A stretch of DNA of 25,290 bases, from positions 1 through 25,290 of the forward strand of contig CAJTRL010000047.1 of the NCBI GenBank assembly GCA_910578715.1, read 5' to 3'. Shown one piece after another: positions 15,325-22,552 of the stretch. Source of the DNA: an uncultured Lachnospiraceae bacterium. Its GTDB lineage: Bacteria > Bacillota > Clostridia > Lachnospirales > Lachnospiraceae. Both the position numbers and the translations under genes were made by a program. Under the pieces are notes generated by a model. It saw only the letters and a list, made by a program, of their open reading frames with translations. It was not told the origin of the DNA and did no database searches. The number at the start of each line of letters is the position of its first letter. The first letter of the stretch is position 1.

Positions 15325-15458
15325 GACTCGAAAGCTCGCGCTGACGCGCTTTCTGTCCGATTTCATCGGACGTTTGCTCGTTAGGCTCATAGACTCGAAA
15401 GCCCGCGCTGACGCGCTCCCTGTTTGACTTCGTCAAACGCTTTCTCGTTAATCAGGCA
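15325..15458 (-). repeat. Two tandem 67-bp hairpin units in a 5' leader
   Basis: Units at 15325-15391 and 15392-15458 both open GACTCGAAAGC and contain GCGCTGACGCGC. Each then carries a perfect 7-bp stem with a TTC loop: GTCCGAT/ATCGGAC at 15355-15371 and GTTTGAC/GTCAAAC at 15422-15438. The stems differ at three base pairs, and both arms have changed together. The block falls between a promoter (15504-15532) and the FakA-like gene, so it would be transcribed as leader RNA. Confidence 0.85.
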
Positions 15459-15507
15459 AGAAAAACAAATGCCGCTTCGCGTCGCTTGTTTTTCTTTTGC
15501 CTGATTA
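15450..15507 (-). terminator. Long hairpin with dispersed repeat, copy 1
   Basis: The 41-bp core (15460-15500) has outer arms GAAAAACAA and TTGTTTTTC around a GC-rich centre, CGC-GAA-GCG. Flanks AATCAGGCAA and TTGCCTGATT (15450-15459 and 15498-15507) extend the stem. The A-rich left arm and T-rich right arm fit an intrinsic terminator for the ABC permease gene ending at 15516. It also lies downstream of a -10 box and could act as a leader attenuator for the next operon. Confidence 0.65.
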
Positions 15508-15532
15508 TATCACAATTATTCCTCTTTCGCAA
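15504..15532 (-). promoter_or_regulatory. Candidate promoter of the FakA-like/MATE operon
   Basis: On the - strand: TTGCGA (15532-15527), a 17-bp spacer and TATAAT (15509-15504). It overlaps the last codons of the ABC permease gene. The transcript would begin inside the hairpin repeat block, giving a leader of about 220 bases before the FakA-like ATG. Confidence 0.55.
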
Positions 15533-16859
15533 ATTGCATCTGAGCGGTTATTTTGCAGACTACGGCGAAATAAAGCAGATAGAAGAACGCCGTGCACAGG
15601 CCGAAGGCTCCGGCGGCTCTTGGCAGAACATTTGCCGCCATACCGGGCAGAAGCGTCCGCAGCTTCCAGTTTACGAGCGGCGTACATAAGAAAAGAAGCG
15701 GTGCTGACATTCCAAACGGCAGCGCCAGCCGGAGCGCAATCTGCTTTCGCAAAACAGCCTTAATCTGCGCGCGGCTTTTTCCCAAATAATAGAGAATCTT
15801 CAAATTCCCGGCTTCCCGCCGGATTTCTGTCAGAAGCAGAAGCGCCTGAATGGAAAAACAGACCGTAAAGAATAGGATGCTCAGGCAAATCTGCAGAAAG
15901 CCCATCCATTCCCGGTTCATTTTATCATAAAGCGGCACGCCCGGCACAAACAGCAGCACGCCGAATTGAAAAGAAACGGCGGAAAACAGCAGGCAGATGC
16001 AGAACACCGTGCCAAGCAGCGCGTTCTTTTGAGGGTTCGACAACATCCATGCCATCGAATACAGCCGGCTTTTCCGGTAAAAAAACCCGGCGCCCGTTTT
16101 TTCCGCCCGGCGCCTTGCCTGGCACAGACAGGCGAACAGATAACGATACCCCGCAAACACAGCCGTAAAAAGCGGAATCGCAATCACCGACAAAATAGGA
16201 AGACCGTTTTGGCCGGGCAGACCAGTCACACCGAGCATTCCGCCCAGAAAACAGACAAAACCGATTAGAAAAAGCAGTCCCCATTTCCGGCATGCTCCCA
16301 TATCCTGAAAGCTCCTGTTTCGCTTCTCTTCCAGCAATAAATCGCTTATCCGCATTTTGTAAAGCCGGCGCCCGATGAAATAAGAACATATCAGCTGCGC
16401 CAGGCCAAAATACAGAAGGGAATGAAAAACACTGCGTACCATCATCCACGGCAGATTCCCTCCCAATCCGCTGCCCGGCCAGAGTCCTGTCAGATAAATA
16501 AATCCCGACGCCGCAGTTCCGAGCGCGGTTCCCATCAAAAAGCAGCCCGCTCCCATTATCCCAAATTCACACAGGAACATTTCCGTCAGTTTTCTTTTTT
16601 CCATCCCCATCAGCAAATAGCTGGCAAATTCTTTTGCCCGTTGTTTCAGCATATATTCATTCATATAGTATATTAATATAATTAATATCATGACAATCAG
16701 CAGCGGCAGTGAGGCTGTCTGAAACCCGGCAAGTCTCCCGGCCTCCGCAACAAATTCAAAACATTCCATCACCGCCAGCAAGATGCCCACCGTCACAAAA
16801 TAAAGCAGATAATCCATAAAAGAACGTTTTACATTTCGAACCGATAATTTCCGATACAT
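15516..16859 (-). CDS. ABC transporter permease (FtsX/BceB-like)
   Basis: 447 residues from the ATG at 16859, chosen because AGAGGAAAAA precedes it and MYRKLSVRNVKRSFMDYLLYF is the standard opening of BceB/SalY-type permeases; a longer in-frame GTG reading enters the repeat region. About ten membrane helices are visible: ~16-34, 50-68, four more to ~240, then four in the second half. EFASYLLMGMEKRKLTEMFLCE is the family's coupling segment, and EAGNLKILYYLGKSRAQIKAVL repeats that theme near the C-terminus. It lacks the large extracellular domain of BceB. With the XRE-ABC ATPase encoded upstream it should form an exporter or antimicrobial-peptide-type detoxification complex. The substrate is unknown. 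Confidence 0.85.
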   Translation of the reverse strand: MYRKLSVRNVKRSFMDYLLYFVTVGILLAVMECFEFVAEAGRLAGFQTASLPLLIVMILIILIYYMNEYMLKQRAKEFASYLLMGMEKRKLTEMFLCEFGIMGAGCFLMGTALGTAASGFIYLTGLWPGSGLGGNLPWMMVRSVFHSLLYFGLAQLICSYFIGRRLYKMRISDLLLEEKRNRSFQDMGACRKWGLLFLIGFVCFLGGMLGVTGLPGQNGLPILSVIAIPLFTAVFAGYRYLFACLCQARRRAEKTGAGFFYRKSRLYSMAWMLSNPQKNALLGTVFCICLLFSAVSFQFGVLLFVPGVPLYDKMNREWMGFLQICLSILFFTVCFSIQALLLLTEIRREAGNLKILYYLGKSRAQIKAVLRKQIALRLALPFGMSAPLLFLCTPLVNWKLRTLLPGMAANVLPRAAGAFGLCTAFFYLLYFAVVCKITAQMQFAKEE

Positions 16860-16900
16860 TTTTCCTCTTATTCCGCCGCACAAGCGGCATTCTCCGTATT

Positions 16901-17049
16901 CAGCAACTTCCTCCACATTTAACGATTTCCTTCACACTGAACAAATTCCTCCACGCTTAGCTTTTCTTCACGCTTAACAAATTCCTCCTCGCTTAGCTTT
17001 TCTTCACGCTTAACAATTTCTTCCTCGCTTAGCGGTTTTCTTCACGCTT
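16901..17049 (-). repeat. Minisatellite of 8 alternating 17-19-bp units
   Basis: The 188-base gap between the ABC ATPase and permease genes is mostly a tandem repeat. On the + strand the units end CGCTTA (or a close variant) and alternate ACAAATTCCTCC-type and GCTTTTCTTC-type halves, giving a ~36-bp higher-order period. On the coding strand several units contain AGGAGG-like sequence without a start codon at the right distance. In the ATPase frame the region past the stop codon reads as KLSEEEFVKREE-type 12-residue blocks until another stop. Confidence 0.9.
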
Positions 17050-18130
17050 ACTTCCATGACTCTTCCTCAAGCCATGCGGTCTTTTGCAGAATCCGGGCAA
17101 AAAAAGTCTGTCTGTCCGCATCCCCGCGCTCCAGAGATGTTTTGATTTCGCCGTCCCGCATAAACAGAATGCGGTCGCAATAACTGGCCGATAGAACGTC
17201 ATGTGTCACCATCAGGATGGCTGCACCCTCTTCCTTACAAAGCATCGTAAACGTATCTAACAGCTGCCTGGCAGATGCGGAATCCAGCGCTCCCGTCGGT
17301 TCATCCGCCAGAATAATATCCGGTTTCATGACGACGGCCCGCGCACAGGCGCAGCGCTGACGCTGCCCGCCCGATACCTCATAGGGAAATTGCATCAGGA
17401 CGGACTGAATATCCAGTTTTCCGGCCAGTTTCCGAATCCGCCCGTCCATGTCTTTTTCCGGCTCTTCACGTATTGTCAGCGCCAGCGCAATATTTTCATA
17501 AATCGTCAGCGTATTGAGCAGATTATATTCCTGAAAAATAAATCCAAGATGCTCTCTGCGGAACTTCGCCATCTCCTCATCCGAAAGGTCCGCAGTTCTC
17601 TTCCCGCCGATTTCTATCACGCCTTCCGACGGACTGTCAATCGCCGCAATCAAATTCAAAAGTGTCGTTTTTCCGGAACCTGACGCTCCCATAATTCCCA
17701 CAAAGCTGCCCTTTTCGACCCGGAAACTGACCTGATGAAGCGCTGCCGTTTCCAAACCGCCGGCCCGATAGCGTTTTGAAACGTTCTCTACCTTCAATAT
17801 ATCGCAAAGCGCTGTTCCTTCCGCTTCTTTTCTTTTTCCGCTTCCGGCATCTCCACCCAGCCAGTCCGTAATAACCTGGAGCAATACTTCGTCCGTTTTC
17901 GTTTTCAGCTGCTCCGCTAAAATGCGTTCTCCCGCAAACAATTCATTCAGCGTAATTTCCAACAGGGTACAGAGCGGGACAAACAAGGACAGGTCCGGCA
18001 TGGATTTTCCCGTTTCCCATTTGGAAACGGCCTTGTCCGTAATGCCGAGCTTCCCGGCAAGCTCCCCTTGTGTCATTCCTTTTTCTTTACGCTGCCTGGC
18101 AATAAAACAGCCGATTTTTTGCTGGTCCAT
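17048..18130 (-). CDS. XRE regulator-ABC ATPase fusion protein
   Basis: 360 residues from the ATG at 18130, which AGGAGG precedes by 9 bases. Residues ~5-62 are an XRE-type helix-turn-helix (IARQRKEKGMTQGELAGKLG, then TDKAVSKWETGKSMPDLSLF). A linker (~65-110) leads to a full MacB/BceA-type ABC ATPase: Walker A GASGSGKT (148-155), Q-loop FIFQE (198-202), signature VSGGQRQR (252-259), Walker B IILADEP (272-278), and the H-loop in MVTHD. The N-terminal domain resembles many small clostridial regulators. One protein may thus power the permease encoded downstream and also control transcription, probably of its own operon. The fusion frame is uninterrupted. The order ATPase then permease matches BceAB operons. 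No two-component genes are adjacent. Confidence 0.92.
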   Translation of the reverse strand: MDQQKIGCFIARQRKEKGMTQGELAGKLGITDKAVSKWETGKSMPDLSLFVPLCTLLEITLNELFAGERILAEQLKTKTDEVLLQVITDWLGGDAGSGKRKEAEGTALCDILKVENVSKRYRAGGLETAALHQVSFRVEKGSFVGIMGASGSGKTTLLNLIAAIDSPSEGVIEIGGKRTADLSDEEMAKFRREHLGFIFQEYNLLNTLTIYENIALALTIREEPEKDMDGRIRKLAGKLDIQSVLMQFPYEVSGGQRQRCACARAVVMKPDIILADEPTGALDSASARQLLDTFTMLCKEEGAAILMVTHDVLSASYCDRILFMRDGEIKTSLERGDADRQTFFARILQKTAWLEEESWK

Positions 18131-18283
18131 CCTCCAAGTCCTCCTGATTTCATATTTTATATAAATCCATGCCCCAAATAATTCTCCGGTCCGTCCGCAT
18201 CTGCTCTGACAGACCTTCGGTTTACTACTCCGTATCATACATAATTTTCCCCAAAAAAGACACCCACCGGCGGTAGAATTTTA

Positions 18284-18313
18284 TTGCGAACGAGAGCCGC
18301 GGTATGTTATGCT
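18284..18313 (+). promoter_or_regulatory. Candidate promoter of the GH13 gene
   Basis: TTGCGA (18284-18289), an 18-bp spacer and TATGCT (18308-18313) form a moderate promoter on the + strand, leaving a leader of about 170 bases. No clear catabolite-repression (cre) box was found. The divergent XRE-ABC gene must start in the same 362-base gap, but I could not pick a convincing promoter for it. Confidence 0.4.
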
Positions 18314-18327
18314 ACTGAAAGAAAACA

Positions 18328-18470
18328 GGATTATACGCACAAGGAAGAAATGTTCATGAATCGGAAAAACATAGTTGCACATAGGAAAAAAGATATGCTT
18401 ACCGGCGGGAAAACATGTTGGTGCCCAGGAATAAAAATACGTTTATGAATGGGAAAGAAAACATACTCAT
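18328..18470 (+). repeat. Degenerate purine-rich repeats in the GH13 leader
   Basis: GGAA followed by A-rich sequence and then an ATG/ATA/GTT-like triplet recurs at 18343, 18363, 18384, 18408, 18428 and 18452, spaced 20-24 bases apart. It looks like a decayed minisatellite. The segment holds no credible gene, and the true ribosome site AAGGAGG comes after it at 18478-18484. Confidence 0.45.
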
Positions 18471-18492
18471 AATCAAAAAGGAGGACACTTCT

Positions 18493-20166
18493 ATGAACAG
18501 AACATGGTGGAAAGAGGCGGTCATTTACCAGATTTATCCACGCAGCTTTATGGACAGCAACGGGGACGGCGTCGGTGATTTGAAGGGAATCACCTCCCGG
18601 CTGGATTATCTGAAATATCTCGGCGTCGATGTTATCTGGCTGTCCCCGGTTTACAAATCCCCGAATGACGATAACGGCTATGATATCAGCGATTACCAGG
18701 CAATCATGGATGAATTTGGCACAATGGCCGACTTCGACGAACTGCTGGCCAAAGCCCATGAAAAAGGCTTAAAAATCGTCATGGACCTCGTCGTAAATCA
18801 CACCTCCGACGAACATCCGTGGTTTGTGGAAAGCCGCAAATCCAAAGAAAACAAATACCGGAATTATTATATCTGGCGCGAAGGAAAAGAAAAAAATGCG
18901 CCTCCAAACAACTGGGGTTCCTGTTTTGGCGGCTCTGCCTGGGAATATGACGATACGACCGATATGTACTACCTTCATCTTTTTTCCAGAAAACAGCCGG
19001 ACTTAAACTGGGATAATCCCGAAGTGAGACGTAATATTTTTAATATGATGACATGGTGGTGTGAAAAGGGCATCGACGGATTCCGCATGGATGTCATCAG
19101 CATGATTTCCAAAACGTCCGAAATGCCGGACGGGGAGGTAAACGGTCTTTATGGCGATTACGGCCCCTATTGTGTTCACGGCCCGCATGTGCATCAATAT
19201 CTTCAGGAAATGAACGAAAAAGTTCTGTCAAAGTTTGATATTATGACAGTTGGAGAGACTCCCGGCGTCACGACAGCGCTTGCCACGCAATATGCCGGAG
19301 AAAATACCCATGAGCTGAACATGGTCTTTCAGTTCGAGCATGTGGAAGGCGATGGAAAATACGGCAAATGGACCGATGAAAAACCGTCTCTCACCGCGCT
19401 GAAAAAAACGCTCTCCCGCTGGCAGAACGAATTATACGGCAAAGCATGGAACAGCCTTTTCTGGAACAATCACGACCAGCCGCGGGCCGTTTCCCGTTTC
19501 GGAGACGACAGACCGCAGTATCGGGAAACCTCCGCCAAAATGCTTGCCGCCTGTCTGCATATGATGCAGGGCTCTCCTTACATCTACCAGGGTGAAGAAC
19601 TGGGCATGACCAATTATCCGTTCCGGAGCCCGGAAGATTTCCGCGACATCGAAAGTATCAACGCCTATCAGGAATGGTGTGGAAGCGGCCGCCTTCCCCA
19701 TGAAGTTTTCTGGCCCTGTATCACACGAAAAAGCCGCGATAACGCCAGAACGCCGATGCAGTGGGACGATTCGGCACAGGCCGGCTTTACCACCGGAACC
19801 CCCTGGATTGCCGTAAACCCGAATTACCCGGAAATCAACGCCAAAACCGAGACGGCTGACCCATCCTCCGTATTCCATTTTTATAAGAAGCTGATTGCAT
19901 TAAGAAAACAGCTCCCCATCATGGTATACGGAAGCTATGAACTTCTTCTGGAAGAAAGCGAAGAATTATTCGTCTATACACGGACTTTCGCACAGGAAAA
20001 GCTGCTTGTCGTCTGCAATTTTACCGACATGGAAACGGCTTTTACCGTCCCGGAAGAATTTATCGGGGCGCCCTGTCTTATCGCCAACCTGGAAAACAGC
20101 TATGATGAGCGGGACGTCGCTCTCAAGCCTTACGAAGCGTTTGTATTATACAAAAAGCAAGACTGA
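18493..20166 (+). CDS. GH13 alpha-glucosidase, oligo-1,6-glucosidase type
   Basis: 557 residues from the ATG at 18493, 8 bases after AAGGAGG; the earlier in-frame start has no such site. It opens WWKEAVIYQIYPRSF, standard for oligo-1,6-glucosidase and related GH13 enzymes. The conserved regions are DLVVNHTSDEHPW (98-110), GFRMDVI with nucleophile D200, TVGE with acid/base E255, and NNHDQPR with D328. Spacing and length match Bacillus oligo-1,6-glucosidase. Val right after the nucleophile (MDV) is the residue linked to alpha-1,6 preference in this group. No signal peptide: it acts in the cytoplasm on imported isomalto- or malto-oligosaccharides. No sugar transporter is adjacent. Trehalose-6-phosphate hydrolase is a less likely alternative. 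Confidence 0.93.
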   Translation: MNRTWWKEAVIYQIYPRSFMDSNGDGVGDLKGITSRLDYLKYLGVDVIWLSPVYKSPNDDNGYDISDYQAIMDEFGTMADFDELLAKAHEKGLKIVMDLVVNHTSDEHPWFVESRKSKENKYRNYYIWREGKEKNAPPNNWGSCFGGSAWEYDDTTDMYYLHLFSRKQPDLNWDNPEVRRNIFNMMTWWCEKGIDGFRMDVISMISKTSEMPDGEVNGLYGDYGPYCVHGPHVHQYLQEMNEKVLSKFDIMTVGETPGVTTALATQYAGENTHELNMVFQFEHVEGDGKYGKWTDEKPSLTALKKTLSRWQNELYGKAWNSLFWNNHDQPRAVSRFGDDRPQYRETSAKMLAACLHMMQGSPYIYQGEELGMTNYPFRSPEDFRDIESINAYQEWCGSGRLPHEVFWPCITRKSRDNARTPMQWDDSAQAGFTTGTPWIAVNPNYPEINAKTETADPSSVFHFYKKLIALRKQLPIMVYGSYELLLEESEELFVYTRTFAQEKLLVVCNFTDMETAFTVPEEFIGAPCLIANLENSYDERDVALKPYEAFVLYKKQD

Positions 20167-20210
20167 AATGGAAAGCATAAACAAACTGAGAAAGGAGCAG
20201 GTTCAAGAGT

Positions 20211-20558
20211 ATGCCATTTACCGAAATATGTATTTATCAGGTCAAACCGCAAAAAACAGAGGAATTTGAAGCGCTGATGCTCGAAGCGAAAAGTTTTTTG
20301 GAAAAACAGGAGGGACTGCTTCTGCTCCGGCTTGCCAAAAGAGACCATCATATAGATATGGAACAAATCAAAGAAGGGCTTCCTCCCCTTAAAATCACCC
20401 GTATTGTAAAGAGCGTTAAATATATGCTTTACTGGGAATTTGATTCGAAAGAAAGCTATGGCGCGGCACAAAAAAATCTTTACAACAGCTATTGGAAATC
20501 TATCGAAAAATGCCTGATTGTTCCGCATGACAAATATTTGGGGGAACGCATGTTTTAA
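20211..20558 (+). CDS. Dimeric alpha/beta-barrel (ABM-like) protein
   Basis: 115 residues. The opening strand ICIYQVKPQKTEEFEALM, the helix with FLEKQEGLLLLRLAK, and the later strand VKYMLYWEFDSKESYGAAQ reproduce the ferredoxin-like layout of the antibiotic-biosynthesis-monooxygenase/stress-responsive dimeric barrel superfamily. Members range from quinol oxygenases to proteins with no known activity, so the reaction cannot be assigned. AAAGGAG lies 13 bases before the ATG, somewhat far. The gene starts 44 bases after the glucosidase stop on the same strand and could be cotranscribed, though a functional link is not evident. It is convergent with cysK. Confidence 0.7.
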   Translation: MPFTEICIYQVKPQKTEEFEALMLEAKSFLEKQEGLLLLRLAKRDHHIDMEQIKEGLPPLKITRIVKSVKYMLYWEFDSKESYGAAQKNLYNSYWKSIEKCLIVPHDKYLGERMF

Positions 20559-20589
20559 CCGAGCCAGGGAGATTTTCTCCTTGCCCGCC

Positions 20590-20640
20590 GCACAGGGCGC
20601 ACGCTGCGTCAGCAGCTATTTCATCTGTGCACCCCTGTGC
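20590..20640. terminator. Nested hairpin between convergent genes
   Basis: An outer stem GCACAGGG/CCCTGTGC (20590-20597 and 20633-20640) encloses an inner stem GCTGC-GTCA-GCAGC (20603-20616). It sits between two converging stop codons, the right place for a shared terminator. A T-run is not cleanly placed in either direction, so the function is uncertain. Confidence 0.5.
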
Positions 20641-20664
20641 ATAAAAAACAAAAGCACCAATTTT

Positions 20665-21603
20665 CTATTTTTCTGCAAATAACGGCGTTGATAAATAGCG
20701 GTCACCGGAATCCGGCAGCAAAGCAACGATAACCTTTCCCTTGTTTTCGGGGCGTTTCGCAAGCTGCGTTGCCGCATACAGCGCCGCGCCGGAAGAAATG
20801 CCGACGAGCACGCCCTCTTTGAGGGCGATTTCCCTTCCGGCCGCATAGGCGTTTTCATTTGACACCGGAATGATTTCATCATAGATATTCACATCCAGCG
20901 CCTCCGGCACAAATCCCGCTCCGATACCCTGTATTCCATGCGCGCCCGCCTTGCCGCCCGACAAAACCGGACTGCCCTCCGGCTCCACCGCAACAACCTT
21001 GATATTCGGATTTTTTTCTTTCAGATATGCCCCGGTTCCTGTAATCGTGCCGCCCGTACCGACGCCCGCGACGAAAATATCTACCTTACCGTCCGTGTCT
21101 TCCCAGATTTCCGGGCCCGTCGTCTTCCTGTGCGCTTCGGGATTGGCCGGATTTTCGAACTGACCGAGAATGAGGGAGCCGGGTGTGGACGCCTGCAATT
21201 CTTCGGCTTTGGCGATTGCCCCTTTCATGCCCTTTGCACCGTCTGTCAGTACCAGCTCCGCGCCGTAAGCCTGCAGTAGCTTTCTACGCTCCACGCTCAT
21301 CGTCTCCGGCAGCGTCAGAACCGCCCGGTAGCCTTTGGCCGCCGCAACCGCCGCAATGCCGATGCCCGTATTGCCGGAAGTAGGCTCTATAATCGTCGCG
21401 CCCGGCTTTAAAAGCCCTCTTTCTTCCGCATCCTCAATCATATTTAACGCCGCCCTGTCCTTGACGGAGCCGGATGGATTCAGATATTCCAGTTTCACAA
21501 GAATCGTCGCGTCGTTAATCTCTTTTACCTTTTCATAATTGACTACTTCTAACAGCGGCGTGTGCCCGATAAGCTCCGCCGCGCTTTTTTTAATGGCTGA
21601 CAT
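20665..21603 (-). CDS. cysK: Cysteine synthase (O-acetylserine sulfhydrylase)
   Basis: 312 residues. This PLP enzyme makes L-cysteine from O-acetylserine and sulfide. The PLP lysine is K48 in NPSGSVKDRA; PTSGNTG (74-80) binds the substrate carboxylate; GTGGT (182-186) forms the phosphate loop; GISSGAA (268-274) carries the Ser that contacts the PLP ring nitrogen. Length and all motifs match the CysK/CysM family; EKxNPSGSVKDR-type proteins in Clostridia are usually CysK. AGGGGAGGAAATAACT leads to the ATG at 21603. It has its own promoter and a long structured leader. No serine acetyltransferase (cysE) is adjacent. Confidence 0.96.
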   Translation of the reverse strand: MSAIKKSAAELIGHTPLLEVVNYEKVKEINDATILVKLEYLNPSGSVKDRAALNMIEDAEERGLLKPGATIIEPTSGNTGIGIAAVAAAKGYRAVLTLPETMSVERRKLLQAYGAELVLTDGAKGMKGAIAKAEELQASTPGSLILGQFENPANPEAHRKTTGPEIWEDTDGKVDIFVAGVGTGGTITGTGAYLKEKNPNIKVVAVEPEGSPVLSGGKAGAHGIQGIGAGFVPEALDVNIYDEIIPVSNENAYAAGREIALKEGVLVGISSGAALYAATQLAKRPENKGKVIVALLPDSGDRYLSTPLFAEK

Positions 21604-21663
21604 AGTTATTTCCTCCCCTTTTATTAACAGATTCCTTTACGACTGCCTGGCTCGCTGCCCGCG

Positions 21664-21720
21664 GAAATAAAAACATTCTGTCTAAGAATTTCTTTGAACA
21701 GTATCATCGGTTTTTATTTC
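21664..21720 (-). other. Long inverted repeat in the cysK leader
   Basis: GAAATAAAAAC (21664-21674) and GTTTTTATTTC (21710-21720) are exact 11-bp reverse complements, 35 bases apart, inside the transcribed leader between the cysK promoter and its ATG. A smaller CTGT/ACAG pair lies within. It might be an RNA switch, an operator-associated structure or a small transposable remnant. No T-box or SAM-riboswitch consensus was seen. Confidence 0.55.
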
Positions 21721-21750
21721 ATAGTTTATTAGTAGGATTTGTATAGATTG

Positions 21751-21779
21751 ATAATACAACTACTGGAAAGATATGTCAA
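21751..21779 (-). promoter_or_regulatory. cysK: cysK promoter
   Basis: On the - strand: consensus TTGACA (21779-21774), a 17-bp spacer and TATTAT (21756-21751). The -35 overlaps the stop codon of the upstream kinase-like gene. The leader is about 140 bases. A CCTACTAATAAAC sequence just downstream could be one arm of an Rrf2-type (CymR-like) site, but the palindrome is poor. Confidence 0.8.
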
Positions 21780-22543
21780 CAAAAATTTTTTGCCTCCAGA
21801 ATCAGCGCGTCTTCTCCCACAATCTCCCGCAGAATCCGCTTTTCCAGCTTCCGCCGCTTTTCAAAATGCAAAATCACATCTTCTAATCCGGAATATCCGT
21901 GCGCTTTTCCATAAGTAGATTCTTTCAGATAATTCAACATCAGCGGGTACCACATCTCATTCCCCTGTTCGTCGCTCCGCTCCTTTTTGATATGAAGAAG
22001 ATTCTCGCGGACTCGTTCCGAATCCAGATAAACCAGCCGGAAGCCCTTTTCTTTTAAAATTCCATAGGCCTCTTCATAAAAAGAGAGAATCTCATCTTCT
22101 TTCATCTGATAAAACAGCATCATGCTTTCAATCGAATTTTGCAGAAAAGAACATTCAAACAGACAGTTTTCGTCATTGAAGCGGCGATAACGGTTCATTA
22201 TCACGTCATGAAAAGTCCGGAAGCCGACTCTCCCATTATATATTTCGTACCGCTCCATCTCCTGATAAAAGGCCCGTTCTTCCGCCAGTATCTGCGTATA
22301 AGCCACGATATAGCGTTCTTCTTCCACCGCCGTCTTTTGGCGGATTTCATTTTCAAAATCCGGGTAACGGCGCAAAACCGTTTCATACTCGCCTTTCGTC
22401 ATATAACTGCACCAGGCCAGCTCGACCGGGGATAAATCTCCTTCACGGTAAACACGATATTCCGGGTTCTCCTGTGCAAGCCTGTTCAACAACGTGCTTT
22501 TCCCTGTACCGGGAACGCCTTCTATGAAAATATTTTTTCCCAT
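21776..22543 (-). CDS. P-loop kinase-like ATPase
   Basis: 255 residues with a Walker A loop GVPGTGKST (9-17) right after the first strand (KNIFIE). The middle is rich in Arg/Glu/Tyr helices. This layout is that of deoxynucleoside-kinase/AAA-like small P-loop proteins that phosphorylate a small molecule. FHDVIMNRYRRF and LFECSFLQNSIESMMLFYQM (~130-150) could form the acceptor and lid regions; VYLDSERVRENLLHIKKER fits an LID-like Arg segment. The substrate is unknown. AAGGAG sits 5 bases before the ATG. It follows the decayed rpn gene by ~9 bases and precedes cysK, which has its own promoter. Confidence 0.75.
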   Translation of the reverse strand: MGKNIFIEGVPGTGKSTLLNRLAQENPEYRVYREGDLSPVELAWCSYMTKGEYETVLRRYPDFENEIRQKTAVEEERYIVAYTQILAEERAFYQEMERYEIYNGRVGFRTFHDVIMNRYRRFNDENCLFECSFLQNSIESMMLFYQMKEDEILSFYEEAYGILKEKGFRLVYLDSERVRENLLHIKKERSDEQGNEMWYPLMLNYLKESTYGKAHGYSGLEDVILHFEKRRKLEKRILREIVGEDALILEAKNFC

Positions 22544-22552
22544 ATGGTCTCC

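Noticed and set aside
15275..15436. In-frame N-terminal extension of the FakA-like protein (54 residues)
   Set aside because: It reads straight through the hairpin repeats, has no ribosome site, and the ATG at 15274 has AAAAGGAGT at good spacing and matches the domain start.
16901..17049. Possible CRISPR array
   Set aside because: Repeats are contiguous and diverged, with no unique spacers and no cas genes nearby.
18415..18492. Earlier in-frame start for the alpha-glucosidase
   Set aside because: The added 26 residues come from the degenerate leader repeat; AAGGAGG and the conserved WWKEAVIYQIYPRSF opening fix the start at 18493.
21604..21775. T-box or SAM riboswitch in the cysK leader
   Set aside because: No T-box tail sequence and no SAM-I core were recognised; only a long inverted repeat is present.
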